Positions 41,891 through 49,836 are shown, counted from the stretch's first letter. The stretch: DNA of 50,202 nt from Mycolicibacter algericus DSM 45454 (GCF_002086455.1 NZ_MVHC01000026.1:1-50202), one strand, 5' to 3'. Notes: generated by a model from the letters alone, not told the origin. A program made the numbers and translations.

Positions 41891-42717
41891 CCACCCAGGT
41901 GCAGGTGGAGATCACCCAGCGGAACCACCGGCGGGCGGTCCGGTTCTTCTGGTTCATGCTGGGCGGGGCCACCGTGGTCAGCCTCTTCGGAAACATCGCC
42001 CACGCGGTGCTGCCGTACCTTCCGCCCGTCGCGATCCAGATCGGTGCTGCCGCCGTGCCACCCATCGTGCTGCTGGCCGCCGTGCATGGTGTCGCCCTCG
42101 CGGTGCGGGCCGGGGCATCCGGCGCGGTGTACCGGTGGGCGGTCGCCGCCGTGGCGGCCATCGGCGTCGGCGCGTTCGCGCTGAGCTTCATCGCGCTGCG
42201 CGACCTGATGCAGACCATCGGGTACAGCCCGGCGACCGCCTGGATCTTCCCCGCCATCATCGACACCGCCGTCGCCGTGGCGACGCTGATGCTGGTCGCG
42301 CTCGGGGACAAACCAGCACGGCGCACCCGCACTAGACCAGCACCCGCCAGTACACGTCCTGTACCGGCGCAGACGGCGGCACAAGCACCGGCGCAGGGTG
42401 CAAAGACACAGGCCAAGCCGGTTGCACGGGGTACGTCCCGGATGCAGCCCGCTCCGATGCAACCAAGCACGGCACAGCCCGTACAGGCGGTGTTGCACGG
42501 AGGCGCAGATCCCGCCGACGCAGATCTCGCCGCCGAGCTGGTTGCCGCCGGTACAACTACCCAGCCGGTCGAGACTGTCATCGCAGTGCTGACTGCAACT
42601 CGTGGGGGCATGTCGATCAACGCCGCCGCCAAGGCCTCGTTGATCAACTACCGGACCGCACAGCGGATCGTGGAGGGTGCCGCGAAATACCACCGGCAGC
42701 TCGCGGCGGTCGGCTGA
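41887..42717 (+). CDS. DUF2637 membrane protein
   Basis: 276 residues. Four hydrophobic helices lie in the first 140 residues (FFWFMLGGATVVSLFGNIAHAVL, VAIQIGAAAVPPIVLLAAVHGVAL, WAVAAVAAIGVGAFALSFIAL, AWIFPAIIDTAVAVATLMLVAL), the pattern of DUF2637. A Pro/Ala/Thr-rich linker (about 142-200) connects to a C-terminal HTH-like segment (TRGGMSINAAAKASLINYRTAQRIVEGA). DUF2637 proteins are typical of actinobacterial plasmids and AICEs. A role in plasmid transfer or in linking the element to the membrane is plausible but unproven. Confidence 0.82.
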   Translation: MTTQVQVEITQRNHRRAVRFFWFMLGGATVVSLFGNIAHAVLPYLPPVAIQIGAAAVPPIVLLAAVHGVALAVRAGASGAVYRWAVAAVAAIGVGAFALSFIALRDLMQTIGYSPATAWIFPAIIDTAVAVATLMLVALGDKPARRTRTRPAPASTRPVPAQTAAQAPAQGAKTQAKPVARGTSRMQPAPMQPSTAQPVQAVLHGGADPADADLAAELVAAGTTTQPVETVIAVLTATRGGMSINAAAKASLINYRTAQRIVEGAAKYHRQLAAVG

Positions 42718-42840
42718 CCAAGTGCAGTCACCCAGCACGTCGACGAGCCGTACCGCATTGTCGTGAAACACGACTGGCACCGAAAACAGTCGTTGCCGGG
42801 GCCAGCGTCCGACGGATGGAAACTGACCCCGGCAATGCGG

Positions 42841-44880
42841 TCACACCACGGACCGATCTGCCGGGCGGCGACCCATGTTGGCCACGTCCCGAGGAGTCGG
42901 AGTCGAGCTGCGCGAGGGTTGTTGACCCTGCGTGACGTGAGCCGCCGAACACTCCGGCCCGGTGCAGTATCCGCGCTCGGCGGCGTGTCCGACTGTCAGC
43001 TCTGCGCCACAGAAACGGCAGGCAGCGACAGAGGTTCCCGAGCCATCCCCGTCGTCCCCGTTAGACCCGTCCCCGCAGGTCAGAGCGATTTCTCCAGACC
43101 CGTCTCGCGCCAACCCAGCCCCGTCTCTGGCCGGGTGCACCTCCGTCAGTTCGTTGACGATCTCCGGTGACAGGGCTGCCACGGGGATGGATTCCACCCC
43201 AGACGGGGCTAACGAAATAGTGTTGACCTGCGGGGACGGGTCTGACGGGGATGAAGGGGCTGGTCTTTCGGCCTTGGAATTTTCACGCGACGGCGCAAGG
43301 ATCGTGAATTTCTTGGTCCCCGCTTCGTTCTTGCCCTTGTCGTCCTCGACTGTCCAGCCGAGTTTCCGCATGCTCGGCGCCGCGCCCTTTAGCTGATTCG
43401 ACGCGGCACGCGCGTCGTCCGGCCAGGCCCAGCTCTGCTTACCGTCCCCCTTGGCGAATGCCATGGCGTTCAAGATCTGCCCTGCCGTGGTCGCCTCGAA
43501 GTCTCGCCGACCGTTGACGATGGCCCTGGCGAGTGAATACTCGGCCAGCGTGTCCCGGGCGGCCCGCACAGCCGCGTCTTGGTACCGGTCCGCGCCGCTC
43601 GTGCCCTGAACATCGTCGATCGCGGCGACCACCTGGTGGAAGTCAGCCATCCGCGAGAATCCCTCCGGCGTCACGACATCTGGCAGGCGGTGGTGCACCT
43701 TGGCGGCGAGGTCAAGCAGCCCAGCCAACACCCGTGAGCGATCCCGCTCCCAGGACGCCTCCACCTCCTTCTTCAACCGGCGCTTACCCGGCGGGATAGC
43801 GGACAGCTCGATCCGAACCATCCTGTCCTCCAGGTCAGGCTGCACCCCGGTCAGATTGATCGCGGTGATGATCAGTGGCCGGTACGCTTTCGTCGCCGAC
43901 GCTTCGTCGGTGGTGTACAGGACGCGCCGAACGATGGTGTCGCCGGTGCTCAGCTTGCACAGACCGTCATTCATCCCCTTGGACAGCTCGCTGAGGTTGT
44001 CGAAGGTCAACGCCCACCCCTGCCGCACGGTGGCCACCCAGACCCCTTCGTCACTGGGCAAGTTTCGAGTGTCCGCCGTTGTCGGGTCGACCAGGGACTG
44101 AAGCACACGAGCGGCACTGGTTTTGGCCGTGCCATGCTCGCCGCCGAGATACAGGACCGGGTGCGGAACATTCTCCAAGACCAGGGCCGCCACCACCCAG
44201 CCGAGCACCAGCGGACGGTCGTCAGGATCGACGTTGAGGTGGTCCCACAGCAGCGCCAGGTCGCTCTCGCCCTCTGGGACCGGATATGGCAGCGAGAAGG
44301 TCGAGCGGCGAAAGACAACCGGCACGTCCTCGTCGGCAACCCTCCAGCGACCGCTGTCGATGACGATCACCCGATTCTGCTCGTCGGCACAATCGAGGTA
44401 GATCGTGCCGTCGTGGTCAGCGATCCTCATGTGGACCGGAGTGACCGGATTTCGTCGAGCGCCCCAGTCGAGGGTGCCCATCGCGTCGGTAGCCGCCGCT
44501 CCTGGGGCGACCCTCCCGCCGCTAGCCTCGCTCCACTGGTCGAGTAGTCGAGCCTTCAGCCCGCCCCGAGAGTTGTTTGACATCGACAGCGCGACGTGAG
44601 GGAGCGCGTTGTCGCAGGCGAAAGTCTCGCCGTTCTCGTCCACCCCGAAGGTGTAGAACTCCCGGGCCATCACCGCCAGCTGGGTCGCGATTGACGGACG
44701 TGATGTGTCGTTGTCGTTCTCCTCGTCGTCGACGACCTCTTCCTGCGCGGTCACCGTCGCCTCCTCGGCGACCTGGGCGACCTCTGGCTCCTCGGGCGGG
44801 TTGCGGTAGGCATGCATGTCAGGGATCTCGTCGTCGTAGGTGGTGGTGGTGAGTTCGTCGCCGTCGTTGTTCGTCATCAC
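42841..44880 (-). CDS. SF3/AAA-type replicative ATPase of the element
   Basis: 679 residues. A long acidic N-terminus is followed by the ATPase core: Walker A in YLGGEHGTAKTSAA near residue 245, a Walker B-like GWALTFDNLSEL, and TAINLTG as possible sensor 1. A helical region and a Ser/Pro-rich linker lead to a C-terminal zinc-finger-like CRFCGAEL...GYCTGPEC. Such proteins follow prim-pol genes in actinobacterial integrative elements and act as the replicative helicase or initiator. It starts in an ATGA overlap with the prim-pol gene. The 123-bp gap to the convergent DUF2637 gene contains a small hairpin (42760-42774). Confidence 0.8.
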   Translation of the reverse strand: MMTNNDGDELTTTTYDDEIPDMHAYRNPPEEPEVAQVAEEATVTAQEEVVDDEENDNDTSRPSIATQLAVMAREFYTFGVDENGETFACDNALPHVALSMSNNSRGGLKARLLDQWSEASGGRVAPGAAATDAMGTLDWGARRNPVTPVHMRIADHDGTIYLDCADEQNRVIVIDSGRWRVADEDVPVVFRRSTFSLPYPVPEGESDLALLWDHLNVDPDDRPLVLGWVVAALVLENVPHPVLYLGGEHGTAKTSAARVLQSLVDPTTADTRNLPSDEGVWVATVRQGWALTFDNLSELSKGMNDGLCKLSTGDTIVRRVLYTTDEASATKAYRPLIITAINLTGVQPDLEDRMVRIELSAIPPGKRRLKKEVEASWERDRSRVLAGLLDLAAKVHHRLPDVVTPEGFSRMADFHQVVAAIDDVQGTSGADRYQDAAVRAARDTLAEYSLARAIVNGRRDFEATTAGQILNAMAFAKGDGKQSWAWPDDARAASNQLKGAAPSMRKLGWTVEDDKGKNEAGTKKFTILAPSRENSKAERPAPSSPSDPSPQVNTISLAPSGVESIPVAALSPEIVNELTEVHPARDGAGLARDGSGEIALTCGDGSNGDDGDGSGTSVAACRFCGAELTVGHAAERGYCTGPECSAAHVTQGQQPSRSSTPTPRDVANMGRRPADRSVV

Positions 44881-45923
44881 GTGCTCCTTCCAGCCTCACG
44901 GCTTCGTTTCTTGCGTAATTTCTTGGCGGCGACGCGCAGGTCGCCGTCGGTGTTGAGTACGGCATAGGCCCGGAACTTCGTGTAGCCGTGTGGATCCCCG
45001 GGAGTGGTCGCCTCGAACTCGGTCGACGTCGAGTAGACGAACAGGCAGCCATACCGCACGGTCGCTGACGTCGCCGCCGTGGCCGCTGGGTGCCGCCACT
45101 GCGCGCCCTCGTCGTGGTCCGGGTCGCCCTCGTAAACGCATTCCCATCCGTGCGGCTCAAGGATTTCCGACCATGTGGCGGTGTTGGCGAACCAGTCGGC
45201 GATGCTGTTGCCGCCCATGCACTTGGTCACCCAGTCGGCACGAGGACGCGCCGGGCGTTCTGCCCGCGCCGCTGGCCGCGTCAGGTCGACGAACCACTCC
45301 GGCAGCGGTGCAACCGGCCCGCCGGTTCTCGTGTAGGGCCTGCCTGTGGCCGGGTGAATCGACGGCGGCAGCACGACATAGCCACCGTGCGTCTTCAAGT
45401 CGATACCCGGACCGAGCCGCTTCGCCGTCAGCTTGCCGGGCGGGCGCTGGAAAAACAGGTGCCGCCCGCCGTCACCCCGGCCCGAGTAGTGAGTGAGGGT
45501 CTTCGGCAGCGCGCCGTACTGCGCCACCAGTCGGGCCAGCGACTCCTCGCCGCCGTTGCGGGGGTCCGTGTCGATAACGAGGACGCCCTCAGGCACCCGA
45601 CCGCCGATATTGCCACCGGCGTACCGCCCGCCCCACCAATCGAGGACCTGGCCGAGGTCCGATGTCGCGTCCCGGACCCCGTGACGCGTGGCTGGGACCT
45701 TGTCGCCGCGCTTGAGCGGGTGCACCTCCCAGCCGCGCCGCACGTAGTCGAGAGCTGCCGCGCCGAGTACATAATCCAGATCCGTGTTAGCCGCGAGGCC
45801 GTCGAAATCACCCGAACCTCCGGTATGGTCAAGGATGACGGTTTGCTTTGTGGTGAGGCTGTCGCCGTCGTCGGAGGTGCCCCCGGCGTGACCGGGGGCT
45901 TCCTCGTTTCCCGGGCCGATCAC
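44877..45923 (-). CDS. Bifunctional DNA primase/polymerase (prim-pol)
   Basis: 348 residues. The GTG at 45923 is supported because it overlaps the preceding stop by GTGA. The prim-pol domain (about 45-225) shows YVRRGWEVHPLKRGDKVP, GGNIGGRVPEGVLVIDTDPRNGG (catalytic Asp-x-Asp near 116), GDGGRHLFFQRP and LKTHGGYVVLPPSIHP. These are the standard motifs of phage and plasmid primase-polymerases. It primes and possibly extends element replication together with the ATPase encoded next. The first 40 residues are low-complexity, and their DNA contains an 8-bp hairpin, GCCCCCGG/CCGGGGGC. Confidence 0.92.
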   Translation of the reverse strand: MIGPGNEEAPGHAGGTSDDGDSLTTKQTVILDHTGGSGDFDGLAANTDLDYVLGAAALDYVRRGWEVHPLKRGDKVPATRHGVRDATSDLGQVLDWWGGRYAGGNIGGRVPEGVLVIDTDPRNGGEESLARLVAQYGALPKTLTHYSGRGDGGRHLFFQRPPGKLTAKRLGPGIDLKTHGGYVVLPPSIHPATGRPYTRTGGPVAPLPEWFVDLTRPAARAERPARPRADWVTKCMGGNSIADWFANTATWSEILEPHGWECVYEGDPDHDEGAQWRHPAATAATSATVRYGCLFVYSTSTEFEATTPGDPHGYTKFRAYAVLNTDGDLRVAAKKLRKKRSREAGRST

Positions 45924-46090
45924 GTCGTCGGCCAGGCATTGACCACGTCAGGCGCTGCGCGACGAACAGGACCAGGTGGGTGTGGTTTCTTGTGGCTACT
46001 ACGTCGATCAATCACGGTGTCGTAGCCGCAGAGCGTGACCAGGACGACCACGCTCAACAGCAGTGCAAGCGTGAGCAAGTCGGCGATCAT
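45920..46090 (-). CDS. Tiny membrane protein of the replication operon (56 aa)
   Basis: The start at 46090 lies in an ATGA overlap with the gene before it, and the stop lies in a GTGA overlap with prim-pol. One membrane helix (LLTLALLLSVVVLVTLCGY) is followed by a basic, Pro-rich tail. The double coupling supports it as a real gene. Function unknown. Confidence 0.65.
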   Translation of the reverse strand: MIADLLTLALLLSVVVLVTLCGYDTVIDRRSSHKKPHPPGPVRRAAPDVVNAWPTT

Positions 46091-46506
46091 TGGACCACCT
46101 CCTGCCCGATGCGGGCGGCCCGCCGAAGCCGACCGGCAAGGGAGCGTTCCTCGCACCGACTGCAGGCGCTACGGTGCTGGGCCACCGCAGCCTTGATCTT
46201 GCGGTGCGAGTCCCCATGGGAGACCCCGGGGTCGACCGTGATATCCGCAGCTGTAAGCCCGCACCACGTCGTGCCAGTGAGGCCGTATTCGGTCTTCGCC
46301 CACCGGTAGACGATGCCGATCAACGGGTCGGCCTCCGGATTGATCCATCGACCGTGCCCGGCCAACCACAGCGCCTGCTTCAGACTCCTGGCCGCGACCT
46401 GCACCGTCCGGCCCTGGTACCGCACGAGCTTGTTTGTGAAAGTGCCCATGTACGGGTACAACTCGTAAATCTTGACCGGCTTCTTCCTGCCCGCTTTCCG
46501 GCTCAC
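46087..46506 (-). CDS. Unknown protein of the replication operon (139 aa)
   Basis: It begins MSRKAGRKKPVKIYELYPYMG, is basic, and has aromatic and Trp-containing middle segments (ALWLAGHGRWINPEADPLIGIVYRW). The C-terminus has CSRCEE within a possible Cys-based site (C...HRSACSRCEERSL). It overlaps the HTH gene upstream (ATGA type) and the tiny membrane protein downstream. No family recognised; a DNA-binding role would fit its charge and setting. Confidence 0.65.
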   Translation of the reverse strand: MSRKAGRKKPVKIYELYPYMGTFTNKLVRYQGRTVQVAARSLKQALWLAGHGRWINPEADPLIGIVYRWAKTEYGLTGTTWCGLTAADITVDPGVSHGDSHRKIKAAVAQHRSACSRCEERSLAGRLRRAARIGQEVVQ

Positions 46507-46715
46507 CGCGCGCTACCGCCCGGGCGAACCGTATTGGCATCCAACCAGGCGATCAGCTCAGACCGGCGGTAGCGGATTGCCCTTGATCCCACCGTCAGCC
46601 AAGCCGGTTGGTTCTTGTTCCGACGATTTCGCCACGCCGCCAGGGTCCCAGGTGAAACCCCGATGAACTCCTCGGCCTCCGCATCCCTCCAGACGGGGTC
46701 TTCCGTATAGCTCAA
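46503..46715 (-). CDS. Excisionase-like HTH protein (MerR/AlpA type), TTG start
   Basis: 70 residues. The TTG at 46715 is chosen because a perfect AGGAGG (complement of 46720-46725) sits 4 nt upstream; the frame is open further but that part is poor. It encodes SYTEDPVWRDAEAEEFIGVSPGTLAAWRNRR and then GSRAIRYRRSELIAWLDANTV, a clear MerR-like HTH with wing. It could be the recombination directionality factor or the activator of the replication operon that it heads. Confidence 0.82.
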   Translation of the reverse strand: MSYTEDPVWRDAEAEEFIGVSPGTLAAWRNRRNKNQPAWLTVGSRAIRYRRSELIAWLDANTVRPGGSAR

Positions 46716-47141
46716 TTTTCCTCCTAGATCCCTTCGCAGCAAACTCACGTTGCGATCAGTGTCGGAGAATGGATGAGTGGATGCAACCCCGTAAGACCGC
46801 GTCACCTAAGAACACTTTCACGCGACTAGAGGATGCCTAGAGCCTGGGGGCCAAGTACTTTCATGCAGCTATACGACAAAACTGGCGTAATTACAACCGG
46901 AAGCGACACCCCTTGTGACATCCCCACAACACCAATCAGCAGCAGCGTCGCCGATGCTTCCAGCAAATACAGTCAGATTCACAGGAATGCCGCTGAAGGA
47001 TCAACTGAGGACGACTCCGTCCCGAGGTCGACCCCGAGACGTGCCAACGGACAGTGGCGGGTGTTACGTGCGCGCGCCGACGGGCTTCAGCGGGCATTGG
47101 TGAAGGGTTCCCTCACCTGCGAAGGGCGGGTGTAGCGGGCA
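46716..47141. other. Gap between the integrase end and the replication operon
   Basis: About 425 bp of lower GC content, which should contain the replication-operon promoter on the minus strand. A plus-strand frame 46863-47135 (90 codons from MQLYDKTGVITTGSD) is open but lacks a recognisable domain or ribosome-binding site, so I do not call it a gene. Nothing else is seen. Confidence 0.4.
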
Positions 47142-47161
47142 TCGCGGGTACGAACCCGCGA
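47142..47161. terminator. Perfect hairpin after the integrase gene
   Basis: An 8-bp stem TCGCGGGT / ACCCGCGA with a 4-nt loop lies 31 bp beyond the integrase stop. It has no T-run, as is common for mycobacterial hairpin terminators. On the minus strand it also resembles a tRNA T-arm lacking one loop base, so it could instead be a tRNA remnant. Confidence 0.45.
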
Positions 47162-47192
47162 CCTCTCATGTGCCGCACGGGAACAGCAGTAC

Positions 47193-48290
47193 CTACTGCT
47201 CCGGATCCAGGCCCAGCCCGAGGGTGTTCATCGCCGTACCGACGGCGTCCAGATCCGAGTCGAACAGGTCCGAGTACTGGTCCAGCGTCATGGCTGCGCT
47301 CTTGTGCCCCATGGATCGACTCACGGCCAGGACGCTGGCCCGGCTGGAGTGCGCCAGCGAGGCGAAGGTATGCCGCAGGCCGTACAACGTCACCCGTTCG
47401 ACCTCGGCGCGTTTCACGGCGGCTTCCAGCCACCCACTGCCGGTCTTCGGCTGGCGGAGGTAACCACCGTCCGGCCCGGGGAACACCAAGGCCTCACGCC
47501 CCTTACCGGAAGACTCGGCTTTGATCCGGTCCAGGACGAACTCCGGCACCGGCACAGAGCGGCGGTGGTAGGTCTTGGTCGGTCCGACATCGAAGGTGTT
47601 GCCCAGCTCCACCGCGTTGGAATGGATCTGCAGCCGCCTGCGATCGAAGTCGACGTCACCCACCTTCAGAGCCACCGCCTCGCCGGGACGGATGCCGGTG
47701 TAGGCCAGGGTCAGAATCAGGGTCTCGTGTTCGCCGCACTCGGCGGCCAGCCGCGCCACATCCTCGGCGGTCATGTACACCCTTCGGCGTCCGGTCTTGC
47801 GCGGCAGCGTGCCCCGGTCTAGGCCCCTGGCCGGATTGACTGAGATCCGCCCGGCCTTCACCGCGTCGTCGAGGATGCCGCACAGGACGCCGTGAGCGCG
47901 TTTGACGACCGTCGCGCTCAGCTCAGCACTGCGCATACCGGCGACCCATTCCTCAACGCCGAGCCGGTCCACCCTGGCCACCTGGACCTTGCCCCACGTC
48001 GGCGCGACATGGTTCTTCCAGGCCGACGGCAGGGTTCGGTAGTAGCTGGTGCGAGTGGTGGCTTCCTTGCGTTCCAGCCAGGCCGTGACCAGCTCCCCAA
48101 CCGTGACCTTGCCCAGCGACGGGGCCACGTACTCGCCCTTAAGTTTCGATACCTCGACGGTAGCCGCGAACGCCTGAGCCTCACGCTTGGTCTGGAATCC
48201 CCACTTGTCGGTCTGACGACCGTCAGGCTTGCGGTAGCGCACCCGATACCGCCTGCCGCGTTTGGTTTCGTATGGGGAGATTGAAGCCAC
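47193..48290 (-). CDS. int: Tyrosine-family site-specific integrase
   Basis: 365 residues from the GTG at 48290 (ASISPYETKRGRRYRVRYRKPDGR); the open frame to 48353 runs through the arm sites and is less likely. An AP2-like arm-binding N-terminus is followed by a core-binding SAM-like domain (about 60-160). The catalytic domain has Arg near 199 in TGIRPGEA, LRHTFASLAH near 308 (His-x-x-Arg), GHKSAAMTLDQY and the nucleophile Tyr near 338. It recombines attP with the 3' end of tRNA-Leu. Confidence 0.95.
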   Translation of the reverse strand: MASISPYETKRGRRYRVRYRKPDGRQTDKWGFQTKREAQAFAATVEVSKLKGEYVAPSLGKVTVGELVTAWLERKEATTRTSYYRTLPSAWKNHVAPTWGKVQVARVDRLGVEEWVAGMRSAELSATVVKRAHGVLCGILDDAVKAGRISVNPARGLDRGTLPRKTGRRRVYMTAEDVARLAAECGEHETLILTLAYTGIRPGEAVALKVGDVDFDRRRLQIHSNAVELGNTFDVGPTKTYHRRSVPVPEFVLDRIKAESSGKGREALVFPGPDGGYLRQPKTGSGWLEAAVKRAEVERVTLYGLRHTFASLAHSSRASVLAVSRSMGHKSAAMTLDQYSDLFDSDLDAVGTAMNTLGLGLDPEQ

Positions 48291-48304
48291 GCACACCAGG
48301 TTAG

Positions 48305-48341
48305 CCCCCACATTCCCCACAATGTGGGGGGAATGTGGGGG
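48305..48341. repeat. Arm-type integrase sites, right end (ATGTGGGGG cluster)
   Basis: There are two exact direct copies (48322-48330, 48333-48341, spacing 11 bp) and one exact inverted copy (48305-48313). They lie between the integrase start and the tRNA. The direct pair has the same 11-bp spacing as the pair at the left end. They overlap the likely integrase promoter, so bound integrase could also repress its own gene. Confidence 0.7.
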
Positions 48342-48369
48342 AATCAGCCCCAAAACACCGTCTGACCTG

Positions 48370-48394
48370 GTGCGGGCGGAGGGACTCGAACCCT
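48370..48394. repeat. attR core within tRNA-Leu
   Basis: Identical to 23414-23438. It covers the T-arm and acceptor 3' strand of tRNA-Leu and the first C of its encoded CCA, so the element restores a complete tRNA gene on insertion. Confidence 0.92.
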
Positions 48395-48454
48395 CATGCT
48401 CTTTCGAGCGCCGGCACCTAAAGCCGGTGCGTCAGCCAATTGCGCCACGCCCGC
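48371..48454 (-). tRNA. tRNA-Leu (TAG)
   Basis: An 84-nt class II tRNA: acceptor GCGGGCG/CGCCCGC, anticodon loop TTTAGGT with anticodon TAG, long variable arm GCTCGAAAGAGC, T-loop GGTTCGAGTCCC, discriminator A. CCA is encoded (down to 48368). It is the target of the integrated element. Confidence 0.96.
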
Positions 48455-48538
48455 AAGGGCACTCAGTTTAGCCCGCCTACGGAACGACGAAATTGTCGGT
48501 AGCACCTCCTAGCGTGTGACCGTCCGGGAGGTAAGCGC

Positions 48539-49114
48539 ATGCGGTCAACCAACGAGTTCAACATGGTGCAGCGGCTCATTGCGTCAGGGATGAATGACTG
48601 CGCGATTGCCCGTCAGACCCGCATTCCCCGGAGCACGATACGCGGCTGGCGGCACAACCCATCGCATCGACGACGGGCAGGTGAACCTCACATACATGAT
48701 TTCGCTACATTGCCTGCCGTCGTCTACTGCTATCTCCTGGGCCTCTACCTTGGTGACGGCTGCATCTCGCGTCAACCTCGGACCTGGCACCTGAGGATCA
48801 CCCTCGACTCGAAGTACCCCGAAATCATCAAACGCTGCCGCCAGGCAATTGACATCTTGATGCCCGGTCAATGTGCAGGCGCGCTACGGCGCCCCGACAA
48901 CTGCACCGATGTCTACCTGTACTCCGAGCACTGGCCGTGCCTCTTCCCGCAACACGGCCCCGGCAAGAAGCACCACCGGCCGATCCGGCTGAAGCCTTGG
49001 CAGGAAGACCTCGTCAACCAGGCCACCGAGGAATTCATCCGCGGCCTGATCGACAGCGATGGCTGCCGCGTCGTCGCCAACGATCGTGGCGTCCCCAGGC
49101 GGTACCGTCAAGGG
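48539..49114 (+). pseudogene. Truncated HTH/LAGLIDADG homing-endonuclease-like gene
   Basis: ATG with GGGAGGT upstream. It encodes an HTH (MVQRLIASGMNDCAIARQTR, then IPRSTIRGWR) and a LAGLIDADG-like domain with motifs YLLGLYLGDGCIS (about 64) and FIRGLIDSDGCRVV (about 167). Relatives I know continue well beyond the second motif; here the sequence breaks at about residue 190 and runs in frame into lprD with no stop. So the C-terminal part of the second nuclease half is missing. It lies outside the tRNA-Leu element and is a separate insertion remnant. Confidence 0.75.
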
Positions 49115-49489
49115 GTGTCCACTACACGGCGTCGGAGACCGGCACTGATCGTGCTGGTGATCGTCGCCGCCTGCGCGTGCCTGGCGCTGGGGTGGTGGCA
49201 GTGGACCCGATTCCAGGAGATCAACGGCAACTTCCAGAACCTCGGCTACGCCCTGCAGTGGCCGCTGTTCGCCTGGTTCTGCGTTTACGCCTACCGCAAG
49301 TTCGTCCGCTACGAAGAGGCGCCGCCCGAGCCGCACCGACCCGATACGGTGACCGAGATACCGGCCGGGCTGCTGCCGGAACGTCCCGGGCCCGCCGCCA
49401 CCCCGACCGACGACGCCGCACTGCGCGACTACAACGCCTACTTGGCCGAGCTCACCGAGAACGACCGGAAGAACAGGAACACCGCATGA
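49115..49489 (+). CDS. lprD: LprD-type membrane/lipoprotein (Rv1343c-like)
   Basis: 124 residues from the GTG at 49115, preceded by AAGGGG directly upstream. It encodes STTRRRRPALIVLVIVAACACLALGWWQWTRF, a membrane segment with a possible lipobox Cys, then NFQNLGYALQWPLFAWFCVYAYRKFVRYEEAP and a C-terminal EIPAGLLPERP...YNAYLAEL. This matches M. tuberculosis LprD along its length. The upstream LAGLIDADG fragment is in the same frame, so a fusion product is possible. It overlaps the next gene by ATGA. Confidence 0.85.
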   Translation: MSTTRRRRPALIVLVIVAACACLALGWWQWTRFQEINGNFQNLGYALQWPLFAWFCVYAYRKFVRYEEAPPEPHRPDTVTEIPAGLLPERPGPAATPTDDAALRDYNAYLAELTENDRKNRNTA

Positions 49490-49827
49490 CCGAGACACCC
49501 GCCCAGGCCGCCCCCGCCGAGAAGATCCGCAGCGCGCTGCTGCCCTACCGGGTGCTGGCGTGGGCGACCGGTGTCTGGCTGATCGCGCTGTGCTACGAGA
49601 TCGTGGTGCGCTACGTGGTCAAGGTGGACAACCCGCCCACCTGGATCGGCGTGGTGCACGGCTGGGTGTACTTCGCCTACCTGTTGGCCACGTTCAATCT
49701 GGCGGTCAAGGTGCGCTGGCCGCTCGGCAAGACCATCGGGGTATTGCTGGCGGGCACCATTCCACTGCTCGGCATCATCGTCGAGCACTTCCAGTCGCGA
49801 AACATCAAGGCCCAGTTCAACCTCTGA
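49486..49827 (+). CDS. DUF3817 membrane protein (Rv1342c-like)
   Basis: 113 residues with three membrane segments: VLAWATGVWLIALCYEIVV, WIGVVHGWVYFAYLLATFNLAV and TIGVLLAGTIPLLGIIVEHF. The W-x-G-V-V-H-G and Y-F-A-Y signatures fit DUF3817. It overlaps lprD by ATGA, the same pair as in M. tuberculosis. Function unknown. Confidence 0.9.
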   Translation: MTETPAQAAPAEKIRSALLPYRVLAWATGVWLIALCYEIVVRYVVKVDNPPTWIGVVHGWVYFAYLLATFNLAVKVRWPLGKTIGVLLAGTIPLLGIIVEHFQSRNIKAQFNL

Positions 49828-49836
49828 CACACCGGC

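Larger units (their letters stand above)
23414..48394. mobile_element. Integrative element in tRNA-Leu(UAG), about 25 kb
   Basis: It is bounded by the 25-bp direct repeats. A tyrosine integrase lies 78 bp inside the tRNA-proximal end, ATGTGGGGG arm-type repeats lie at both ends, and the inside carries a replication operon (HTH, prim-pol, SF3-like ATPase), a type I RM operon, a recombinase/UDG pair and surface cargo. No structural phage genes, relaxase, FtsK/TraB translocase or type IV secretion genes are visible. It is best described as an AICE-derived island or phage-satellite-like element. Confidence 0.88.

Noticed and set aside
42760..42774. Small hairpin GTCGTG-AAA-CACGAC between convergent genes as a terminator
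   Set aside because: The stem is only 6 bp with no T-run on either strand; too weak to list separately.
46863..47135. 90-codon plus-strand frame between the replication operon and the integrase
   Set aside because: No ribosome-binding site, no recognisable domain and Ser/Thr-rich low-quality composition.
47142..47161. T-arm-like sequence as a second tRNA or att site
   Set aside because: On the minus strand the loop is one base short and no other tRNA arms are present; a hairpin terminator is the simpler reading.
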